21,266 bases of DNA from Actinomycetes bacterium (GTDB lineage: Bacteria; Actinomycetota; Actinomycetes; Actinomycetales; Cellulomonadaceae): assembly GCA_023424135.1 (NCBI GenBank), contig JAFAEH010000321.1:1-21266 (forward strand). The letters are read 5' to 3'. Below the pieces are notes generated by a model. That model was not told the origin of the DNA, did not search any database, and saw only the letters and a program-made list of their open reading frames with translations. Made by a program: the position numbers and the translations under genes. Below, in pieces: positions 7,853 to 13,406 of this stretch (positions within the stretch are counted from its first letter, which is position 1; every line of letters starts with the position of its first letter).

Positions 7853-7871
7853 CGAGGTTAGGCTCACCTCA
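7853..7871 (+). promoter_or_regulatory. DtxR/IdeR-type iron box
   Basis: CGAGGTTAGGCTCACCTCA matches the 19-bp actinobacterial iron-box consensus TTAGGTTAGGCTAACCTAA at 15 positions. Its last base is the A of the ATG of the siderophore-interacting protein gene. A DtxR/IdeR-family repressor with Fe(II) bound here would block initiation, so the gene should be induced by iron starvation. The box covers the place where a Shine-Dalgarno would be, which suggests a leaderless or very short-leader transcript. Confidence 0.8.
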
Positions 7872-8758
7872 TGAGCCTTGCCGGTCCGACCGCCCTCCCG
7901 ATCGCCCCTGCCCGCCGACCGGCACCGGTGCTCGCACAGGTCGTGCGCACGTCACGCCTGACGCCGCACCTCGCGCGGGTGGTCCTCGGCGGCCCCGGCC
8001 TCGACCCGCTCGCCGCACCGACGTGGGCGGACTCCTACGTCAAGCTCGGCTTCCTCCCCGGGAGCACGCTCGACGGGTGCCCGCTCGGCGACGACGGCCG
8101 CGTCGACGTCCCGGCGCTGCGCGCGGCGTTGCCGGACGGCGTCCAGGTGCGTCAGCGCGCCTACACGATCCGTGCATGGGACCCCACGACGCGCGAGATG
8201 ACGATCGACCTCGTCGTGCACGGCGACGAGGGCCTCGCCGGACCGTGGTCGCTCGCGACGACCCCCGGCGACCGTGTCCTCGTCTACGGGCCCGGCGGTG
8301 CGTGGGACCCGCAGCCCGACGTCGACGCGCACCTGCTGGTCGGCGACGCGAGCGCGCTGCCCGCGGTGGCCGTCGCGCTCGAGCGCCTGCCCCGCGAGGC
8401 CGTCGGCGCCGCGTTCGTCGAGGTGCACGGCCCCGACGACGAGCTCGAGCTCGACGCCCCCGACGGTGTCGAGATCATCTGGCTGCACCACGGCGACGCA
8501 CCGGCCGGATCCACGCTCGTCGACCCCGTGCGCGCCTGGTCCTGGCCGGCCGCGCGTGTCGGCGCGTTCGTCCACGGCGAGGCCGGCGCCGTCAAGGACC
8601 TGCGTTCCTACCTGCGCGTCGAGCGCGGCGTCTCGCGCGGGGACCTGTCCATCTCCGGCTACTGGCGGCTCGGCGCCGACGACGAGGGCTGGCGCGCGGA
8701 CAAGCGCGAGTGGAACGCGCAGATCGAGGCCGCGGAGTCCGCGGCCGGGCTCGCCTGA
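7871..8758 (+). CDS. Siderophore-interacting protein (FAD-dependent ferric-siderophore reductase)
   Basis: A 295-residue SIP-family flavoprotein (ViuB/YqjH-like) that reduces ferric iron in imported siderophores using NAD(P)H and so releases it in the cytoplasm. The FAD-binding motif RAYTIR is at 96-101. VHGDEGLAGPWSLATTPGD (117-135) and VYGPGG match the family's flavin and nucleotide regions. LLVGDASALPAVAVALERL (155-173) is the NAD(P)H-binding fold, and the C-terminal part includes FVHGEAGAVKDLRSYL and GYWRLGADDEGW. An iron box abuts the start codon, directly supporting iron-dependent control. No siderophore transporter or biosynthesis gene is adjacent. The start could lie slightly downstream, but the box position and length favour this ATG. 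Confidence 0.94.
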   Translation: MSLAGPTALPIAPARRPAPVLAQVVRTSRLTPHLARVVLGGPGLDPLAAPTWADSYVKLGFLPGSTLDGCPLGDDGRVDVPALRAALPDGVQVRQRAYTIRAWDPTTREMTIDLVVHGDEGLAGPWSLATTPGDRVLVYGPGGAWDPQPDVDAHLLVGDASALPAVAVALERLPREAVGAAFVEVHGPDDELELDAPDGVEIIWLHHGDAPAGSTLVDPVRAWSWPAARVGAFVHGEAGAVKDLRSYLRVERGVSRGDLSISGYWRLGADDEGWRADKREWNAQIEAAESAAGLA

Positions 8759-8779
8759 CCCACCGCAGCGCCCACCCGC

Positions 8780-8829
8780 CGAGCGCGGTACTCGTCTCAC
8801 CCGCCCTCGGTGGACACGTACCGCGCTCG
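8780..8829 (+). terminator. Long inverted repeat after the siderophore-interacting gene
   Basis: CGAGCGCGGTAC (8780-8791) and GTACCGCGCTCG (8818-8829) are perfect 12-base arms separated by 26 bases. They start 22 bases past the stop codon. A terminator is the simplest reading, although the long spacer would also allow a protein-binding site. Confidence 0.4.
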
Positions 8830-8905
8830 CGGAGGTTGACCGTCGGACGATCGCCCGAACGGGTGATGCGGACGGCGGTCGCCACGGCCGGCGCACGGCG
8901 GACGC

Positions 8906-8911
8906 TACCGT
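8906..8911 (+). promoter_or_regulatory. Possible -10 element of the PLDc_N-type gene
   Basis: TACCGT matches the TAnnnT -10 pattern and sits about 30 bases before the GTG start. The same hexamer precedes the NADH dehydrogenase gene. No clear -35 was found at the right spacing. Confidence 0.3.
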
Positions 8912-8941
8912 GCACCTGCCCGTGAGCACGAGGAGGGTCGG

Positions 8942-9346
8942 GTGCTGCGCTTCCTGCCGGCGATCGTCGAGGTCGCCCTGCTGGTCTACTGCCTGATCGA
9001 CTGCCTGCAGTCCGACGCGGACCGCGTGCGCAACCTGTCCAAGGGCTGGTGGGTCGTCCTCATCGTCGTCCTGCCGATCGCGGGCGGCATCGCGTGGCTC
9101 GTCGCCGGACGCCCGCAGACGCCGCGCACGCACGTGCCCTGGCCGTCGACGACGACCGCGGGCTTCCCCGAGCACGAGCGCCCGCTCCGGTACGGCGAGG
9201 ACCGGGCCGCGGAGGAGCGCCGCCGGGCCGAGGAGCGCCGCTCGGACGAGCTGCACGAGCAGATGCTGCGCGACTGGGAGGCGCAGCTGCGCGCACGCGA
9301 GCAGGGCACGTCGGACGCCGACCGCCCGGACGCCGACAGGACCTGA
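8942..9346 (+). CDS. Small PLDc_N-domain membrane protein
   Basis: A 134-residue protein with two membrane segments (about residues 3-22, FLPAIVEVALLVYCLIDCLQ, and 36-56, WWVVLIVVLPIAGGIAWLVAG) joined by a short charged loop. This hairpin is the arrangement seen in the PLDc_N family, the N-terminal domain of cardiolipin-synthase-like proteins that also occurs alone in many small actinobacterial proteins. There is no HKD catalytic motif, so it is not a phospholipase. After the second span comes a Pro-rich segment and a charged, probably helical or coiled-coil tail (EERRRAEERRSDELHEQMLRDWEAQL). AGGAGG lies five bases before the GTG start. Function unknown; possibly a membrane scaffold or a regulator of an unidentified partner. 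Confidence 0.85.
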   Translation: MLRFLPAIVEVALLVYCLIDCLQSDADRVRNLSKGWWVVLIVVLPIAGGIAWLVAGRPQTPRTHVPWPSTTTAGFPEHERPLRYGEDRAAEERRRAEERRSDELHEQMLRDWEAQLRAREQGTSDADRPDADRT

Positions 9347-9355
9347 CCCCCGCGG

Positions 9356-9377
9356 GCCCGGTCGCCGCGCTCCGGGC
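9356..9377. terminator. Weak bidirectional hairpin between convergent genes
   Basis: GCCCGG (9356-9361) pairs with CCGGGC (9372-9377) across a ten-base loop in the 34-base gap between the convergent PLDc_N-type and M23 peptidase genes. Its position is suggestive, but the stem is short. Confidence 0.35.
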
Positions 9378-9380
9378 GGG

Positions 9381-10262
9381 CTACGCCTCGAACACCTGCC
9401 CGGCCGCGGGCAGCCCCGGCGTGACCTCGGTGCGCACGGTCGTGGCGCGCGACGTGTCGACGACGTCGTCGAGGACCCGCGCGTCGCGCCACCGGAACGG
9501 GATGCCGGCCGCGCGCAGCGGCTGCGGACGGTCCATGAGCTGCACGTGCAGGTGCGGCTCGGACGTGTTGCCCGAGCTGCCGACGTCGCCCAGCACGTCG
9601 CCGGTCACGACACGCTGACCGGGGCGCACGCGTGCGCTGCCGCGCCGCAGGTGCGCGACCAGCGAGAACACCCCGTCACCGTGGTCGACCACGACGTGGT
9701 TGCCGACCACGGCGCCCGGTCCGCCGAGGTCGCGCAGCGCCTCGACCGTCATGAGGTAGGCGAGCGCGGGCCACGACGTGCGGGCACGGTGGTCGCGACG
9801 CCCGGAGACGACACGCACGACCGTGCCGTCCGCGACGGCGTGCACGGGCCGCCCGAACGACGCGAACGTCTCGGGTCGTGCGAACCCGCCGCGCCACGGC
9901 ACGGTCGCGGACGTGCCCGGGGGGTTGGCGAGCAGCACGTCCACCGCGTAGGTCTGGCCGTAGGCGCGGATGCCGTGGCTCGGCACCTGGTCGGCGGGGC
10001 TGTTGACGACGGTCCAGCGCCCAGGCCCGCGCACGGGCGACGCGACCTCGACCGGGTCGTGCGCGACGCGCGGCGGCCGCACGAACACCAGGCACGCGAG
10101 GCCGAGCGCCACGGTCAGCCACACCGCCGGCGGCGGGTCGAGCGTCCGCCCGACGACGATCCAGCCGACGATCGCCCAGAACCACAGGGGCATGAGCCCG
10201 GCGACCGCGCGCCGCACGCGGTCGCGGCGCGGGGACGGGCGGACGGGTGCGGTCGTGGTCAT
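9381..10262 (-). CDS. Membrane-anchored M23 (LytM-like) metallopeptidase
   Basis: A 293-residue protein with two N-terminal membrane spans (about 24-38 and 46-61) and a C-terminal M23 domain, the zinc endopeptidase fold that cuts peptidoglycan cross-links or activates amidases. Candidate zinc ligands are His96 and Asp108 (SHGIRAYGQTYAVDV) and His239 of the HLH motif (237-239, SEPHLHVQL); His204 (VAHL) is a likely catalytic residue. All core motifs are present, so it should be active outside the membrane. The spacing between the first His and Asp is wider than in lysostaphin-like enzymes and matches a subgroup with a GxRxYGQxYAVD signature. The ATG overlaps the stop of the upstream regulator (ATGA) with GGGAGG about six bases before it, so expression is coupled to that regulator. 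The open frame extends further upstream but is there a shadow of the regulator. Confidence 0.88.
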   Translation of the reverse strand: MTTTAPVRPSPRRDRVRRAVAGLMPLWFWAIVGWIVVGRTLDPPPAVWLTVALGLACLVFVRPPRVAHDPVEVASPVRGPGRWTVVNSPADQVPSHGIRAYGQTYAVDVLLANPPGTSATVPWRGGFARPETFASFGRPVHAVADGTVVRVVSGRRDHRARTSWPALAYLMTVEALRDLGGPGAVVGNHVVVDHGDGVFSLVAHLRRGSARVRPGQRVVTGDVLGDVGSSGNTSEPHLHVQLMDRPQPLRAAGIPFRWRDARVLDDVVDTSRATTVRTEVTPGLPAAGQVFEA

Positions 10263-10768
10263 CGCATGCCTCCCAGCAGCGTCGTGAGCAGCGGCACGAG
10301 CCGCTCGGCCGGGACGACGTGCTCGCCCCCGGCTGCGGCGCGCAGCCATCCCGCGGCCTGCAGCTGGCGCAGGTGGTGGTAGACCTGCCCGGTCGATCCG
10401 ACGTCGACGGCGGCGGCGAGGTCGCGAGCCGTGCGGGTGCCGTCGAGCACGGCGCGCAGCAGCGCGAGGCGCACCGGGTGGCCGAGCGCCGCGAGCACGG
10501 GCGCGAGGTCGGACCAGTCGGTCGCGAGGACGTCGTCCGTGCTCAGCGCGTACTGCCAGCGCGCCTCCTCGCCCGCGGGAGTGACGACGTCGCCGACGAC
10601 CATGACGGCGCCCGTGCCGGCGGGCCGCCCGGACCGTGCGGTGAGGCCGTCGAGCGCCCAGAACGCGCCTGCGGGATCGGGGGCGACCGTCGGGGGTGCG
10701 TCGCCGCGCTCGAGCTGCTCGACACGCGCCTCGAGCGCCGCGACGCGGGCGGCCAGGTCGTCCTCCAT
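10259..10768 (-). CDS. ArsR-like winged-helix transcriptional regulator
   Basis: A 169-residue regulator. Residues 5-22 form a short heptad-patterned coiled coil (LAARVAALEARVEQLERG). The middle region (35-80) has no motif I recognise and may be a sensing or dimerisation segment. The winged helix-turn-helix occupies about 88-169: ALGHPVRLALLRAVLDG is the typical ArsR helix 1-2, and GSTGQVYHHLRQLQAAGWL is the recognition helix and start of the wing. There is no CxC metal site, so metal sensing is not supported. Its stop overlaps the M23 peptidase start, so the peptidase is the likely target of regulation. A stop codon lies in frame just upstream, so the start cannot be earlier than the ATG at 10768. 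There is no Shine-Dalgarno before it, and an inverted repeat overlaps it. Confidence 0.87.
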   Translation of the reverse strand: MEDDLAARVAALEARVEQLERGDAPPTVAPDPAGAFWALDGLTARSGRPAGTGAVMVVGDVVTPAGEEARWQYALSTDDVLATDWSDLAPVLAALGHPVRLALLRAVLDGTRTARDLAAAVDVGSTGQVYHHLRQLQAAGWLRAAAGGEHVVPAERLVPLLTTLLGGMR

Positions 10769-10790
10769 GATTCCAACGTACCGGAATCAT
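10767..10790 (-). promoter_or_regulatory. Inverted-repeat operator overlapping the regulator start codon
   Basis: ATGATTCC (10767-10774) and GGAATCAT (10783-10790) are perfect eight-base arms separated by eight bases. The centre-to-centre spacing of 16 bases is a little over one helical turn, as expected for a winged-helix dimer. The inner arm overlaps the start codon of the ArsR-like gene. A further GGAAT follows at 10791. Autoregulation by the adjacent regulator is the natural inference. Confidence 0.65.
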
Positions 10791-10810
10791 GGAATATCGA
10801 CGACCCCGAC

Positions 10811-10824
10811 CGCCCGCGTGGGCG
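10811..10824 (-). terminator. Short hairpin directly after the CBM2 protein gene
   Basis: CGCCC-GCGT-GGGCG forms a five-pair GC stem with a tetraloop abutting the stop codon of the secreted CBM2 protein. It is a modest terminator candidate that separates this gene from the ArsR-like operon in the same orientation. Confidence 0.35.
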
Positions 10825-13074
10825 TCAACGTGCCGTGCAGGTCACCGCCGTCGCCTCGCCCGAGCCCGTGCCCTGGAAGCCGACGTCCGCCGCGCCGCCC
10901 GCAGCCAGGCGCGCGTTCCACGCGGCCGGACCGAGCTCGACCGGTGCCGCCGAGACCAGGTCGGCGCCCCACGTGTGCACGACCGCACCCGACGGCATCG
11001 TCAGCCGCACGGTCCACCCGGTGAGCGGACGGTCGCCCGCCGTGACACGCACGTTCGCGACGAACCCGCCCGGCCACGTGCTCGTGACGCGGTAGTCGGC
11101 CGTGCAGGTCGCCTGGTTCACGGTCGGCGTGGGCGTCGCGGACGGGGTGGGCGTCGACGTGCGCGTCGGGCTCGGCGTCGGGGTCGACGTCCGCGTGGGT
11201 GTCGGCGTGGGGCCGGGAGTCGTGGTGGGGCCGGGGGTCGGGGTGGGGCCGGGCGTCGGCGTCGCGGAGGGCGTGGGCGTCGGGCCGCCCGTCAGGGCGA
11301 GCTCGGCGCTCGTGAACCGCGTGAACGTCCGGTTGACGTCCGTCTCCCCCGGACGCCCGTCGCACGTCCGGGCCGGGTCGAAGAGCAGGTAGGTGCCTGC
11401 GTTGCACGTGCCTGTCGGCTCGGCGTCGCCGCCGACGACCGCCGTGCCACCGATCGACACCCCGCCCTGGATCAGGGCGTTGTCGCGCACCACGGCGCTG
11501 CCGCTCACCGAGCCGCCGTCGTTGACCCAGGCCAGGCCCTCGACGCGGGCGTCGCCCGTGACCGACGCCCGCCCGTACACCGCCGCGTTCGGCCCGACGT
11601 ACGCGGTGGCCGCGACGTTCGCACGCGCGTCGACCCAGCCGCCGCCGTTCGCGTGCCAGCGCCCGCCGCCGGGCGCCGGGCCGCGACCCACGCCGGGCAC
11701 GTGCCCCTCGGGCAGCGCGCCGTCCAGGCGGAGCTCGAACGGGAACCGGTAGTTCTTGGTCCAGCCGTCGAGGAACGCGTGCTTGTGCACGGTCGTCGGC
11801 GTGCCCGCGACGACCAGGTACACCTCCTCGCCGGGGCGCGTCGCGAACGACGCCTGCGTGTCGACGCCCTGCACGACCTCGCCGTAGCGCGGGACGCCGT
11901 CCGTCACGCCGACGAACCCGTAGCTCCAGCCCGAGCCCGCCGCGGGGTCGACGTGGCCCTTGAGCCGGATACAGACCGTCGCGCCGGGCGCGTCGGGGTA
12001 CAGCCGGATCTTCGTGTAGCCGTAGGCACCGGGCGCGATCCCGGCAGGCACCGCGAAGTGCCGCGCGGCGGCGTCGACCGCCTCGACCTGCACCAGGCTC
12101 TGCGGGACCACGAACGGGTAGAGCCGGTCGATGAACGGCTTCACCTGCGCCTTGTTGGCGTAGTCCCAGGTCACGTTCCGCATCGCGTACCGGGCGATCT
12201 CGGCGTTGAGCTGGTCCTGCGTGAGGCCCGCGATCCGCTTGTACGTCTCGAGCGGGTGCTCGGTGCTGCGCGCCTCGTTCCAGATCCGGTTGAACATCGT
12301 CAGACCGTGCTTCTCGACGATGTGCTGGATGAGCATCCACGCGCCGTAGTGGTGCCGGCTCGAGGAGTACGGCAGGTTCTCGGTCCGGATGAAGCGCGTC
12401 AGGTCGCCCGCGCCCTTGCCGGGCAGGGCCTGCATCGCCATGAACTCCGCGCTCGCCTCCCAGAACGTCCCGGCCGAGGCGTGCGTGAACCCGGCCCCGG
12501 ACCGCCCGAGGAACGTGTAGTTCTGCATGACGTGCGCGAGCTCGTGCACCAGCCCCCACGAGCCGGGCTGCGCGGCGCCGGGGGCGAGGTTGATGACGCC
12601 GACGCGCCCGTCGGTCGAGCCTCCGGTCGCCCACGCGTTGAGCGCCGGGTTGCTCGACCACGTCGTCGTGATGATCACGATGATCTTGTGCTGCGCGAGC
12701 AGACCTGTCTCGGGCGTGAACCTCATGTCGTCGACGTAGAACGAGTACGCGCTCTCGAGCTCGCGCAGCACGTTCGCCGGGTCGAACCGGTACTGCGACG
12801 GCGCCGTCGTCGGCGACGTCCCGGACAGCTCGCCCCACAGCAGGACGAAGTTGTCGGACTCGGCCGTGCGCTCCGGGGCCCACGCGACCTCGCCCGTGCG
12901 CGCCCAGCGCTCGGGGATCCACACCGTCTTGGGGGCTGCCTGCGCGGGCGCCCACGCCGCCGGGCCGGCGAGCCCGACCACGGTCGCCAGCGCTGCCAGG
13001 GCGGCCAGCACCGCACGCCGCCACGCCGGTCGCGCACCGCGCCCGTCATCCGTCCCGACCCTCGTCACCGGCAT
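10825..13074 (-). CDS. Secreted HExxH metalloprotease-like protein with beta-helix repeats and CBM2
   Basis: A 749-residue secreted multidomain protein. Residues 1-47 form a signal peptide (twin Arg, hydrophobic AVLAALAALATVVGLAG, cleavage near AQA-AP). Residues about 70-280 resemble a gluzincin-type zinc peptidase: HELAH at 177-181, with Glu206 or Glu210 in FWEASAEFM as probable third ligand. The layout recalls DUF6055/Svx-like proteins, though homology is inferred by eye. Residues 280-470 contain beta-rich sequence without a recognised motif. Residues 474-551 are imperfect hexapeptide repeats suggesting a short left-handed beta-helix. A Pro-Thr linker covers about 596-654, and a CBM2 domain with framing cysteines Cys657 and Cys746 covers 655-749, so the protein should bind cellulose, chitin or xylan. 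A LacI-type operator lies about 40 bases upstream. It may process cell-wall glycoproteins while anchored to polysaccharide; this is inference. Confidence 0.85.
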   Translation of the reverse strand: MPVTRVGTDDGRGARPAWRRAVLAALAALATVVGLAGPAAWAPAQAAPKTVWIPERWARTGEVAWAPERTAESDNFVLLWGELSGTSPTTAPSQYRFDPANVLRELESAYSFYVDDMRFTPETGLLAQHKIIVIITTTWSSNPALNAWATGGSTDGRVGVINLAPGAAQPGSWGLVHELAHVMQNYTFLGRSGAGFTHASAGTFWEASAEFMAMQALPGKGAGDLTRFIRTENLPYSSSRHHYGAWMLIQHIVEKHGLTMFNRIWNEARSTEHPLETYKRIAGLTQDQLNAEIARYAMRNVTWDYANKAQVKPFIDRLYPFVVPQSLVQVEAVDAAARHFAVPAGIAPGAYGYTKIRLYPDAPGATVCIRLKGHVDPAAGSGWSYGFVGVTDGVPRYGEVVQGVDTQASFATRPGEEVYLVVAGTPTTVHKHAFLDGWTKNYRFPFELRLDGALPEGHVPGVGRGPAPGGGRWHANGGGWVDARANVAATAYVGPNAAVYGRASVTGDARVEGLAWVNDGGSVSGSAVVRDNALIQGGVSIGGTAVVGGDAEPTGTCNAGTYLLFDPARTCDGRPGETDVNRTFTRFTSAELALTGGPTPTPSATPTPGPTPTPGPTTTPGPTPTPTRTSTPTPSPTRTSTPTPSATPTPTVNQATCTADYRVTSTWPGGFVANVRVTAGDRPLTGWTVRLTMPSGAVVHTWGADLVSAAPVELGPAAWNARLAAGGAADVGFQGTGSGEATAVTCTAR
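11113..11289 (-). repeat. Pro-Thr linker low-complexity repeat
   Basis: About 59 codons of the secreted CBM2 protein alternate Pro with Thr/Ser/Gly (PTPTPSATPTPGPTPTPG and similar). The DNA is correspondingly repetitive, with GGSGTSGG-like units. This is the flexible, probably O-glycosylated linker of actinobacterial cellulase-type proteins, and a likely spot for slippage and length variation. Confidence 0.85.
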
Positions 13075-13113
13075 CCGCCCGCCTCCGCCCGTCCGCGCGA
13101 CGCCTCTCGCCGC

Positions 13114-13121
13114 AAGCGCTT
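13114..13121 (-). promoter_or_regulatory. LacI-family (CelR-like) operator core
   Basis: AAGCGCTT is a perfect eight-base palindrome with the central AGCGCT found in LacI/GalR-family operators, including CelR-type sites in cellulolytic actinobacteria. It lies 39-47 bases upstream of the start codon of the CBM2 protein. Flanking CTCTCG (13104-13109) and CGAGAG (13122-13127) also form an inverted repeat, though it is offset by two bases from the core's centre. It fits induction by oligosaccharides. Confidence 0.55.
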
Positions 13122-13236
13122 CGAGAGTGTGTCAGACCGGACGTATCGGACGGGCGGGGATGAATCGTTTTTCATGACGGGGCGCACGGCCCGTGACCGC
13201 CGAGGCCGCGGACACCGACGCGGCTGCGGGTTCCGT

Positions 13237-13309
13237 GCCCCCGCCGGGGTTCGAACCCGGACTGGACCGGGTTTAAGCCGGTTGCCTCTGCCGGTTGGGC
13301 TACGGGGGC
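13237..13309 (-). tRNA. tRNA with UAA anticodon (Leu) and a short class I variable loop
   Basis: A 73-base cloverleaf. The acceptor stem is GCCCCCG/CGGGGGC (seven perfect pairs). The D arm has a three-pair stem with GG at 18-19. The anticodon stem is ACCGG/CCGGT with loop CTTAAAC, giving anticodon UAA for codon UUA. The variable loop is only five bases (CCAGT), and the T arm is CCGGG-TTCGAAC-CCCGG. The discriminator base is A, and CCA is not encoded. Bacterial leucine tRNAs normally have a long class II variable arm, so the combination is atypical. All stems are intact, which argues against decay. It is transcribed alone between the CBM2 protein gene and ndh. Confidence 0.85.
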
Positions 13310-13359
13310 GCGCCCGCCATCCTGCCAGCGCGGGTACCACCGCGGTGCCCCGGGACGCG

Positions 13360-13395
13360 CGACGGCCCCACGACCACGGGGTCGCGGGGCCGTCG
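13360..13395 (-). terminator. Strong hairpin terminator after ndh
   Basis: CGACGGCCCC (13360-13369) pairs perfectly with GGGGCCGTCG (13386-13395). Inside, after a single mismatch, CGACC (13371-13375) pairs with GGTCG (13380-13384) around a four-base loop. The whole structure starts about 11 bases past the ndh stop codon. Confidence 0.7.
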
Positions 13396-13406
13396 TCGAC
13401 CGGGTG

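Noticed and set aside
8836..8841. TTGACC as -35 of the PLDc_N-type gene
   Set aside because: It lies more than 60 bases from the TACCGT -10, far outside the usual 16-19 base spacing.
13237..13309. Selenocysteine tRNA, suppressor tRNA or decayed tRNA
   Set aside because: The acceptor and T stems are seven and five pairs, the anticodon is UAA (reads UUA, not a stop), and all stems are fully paired.
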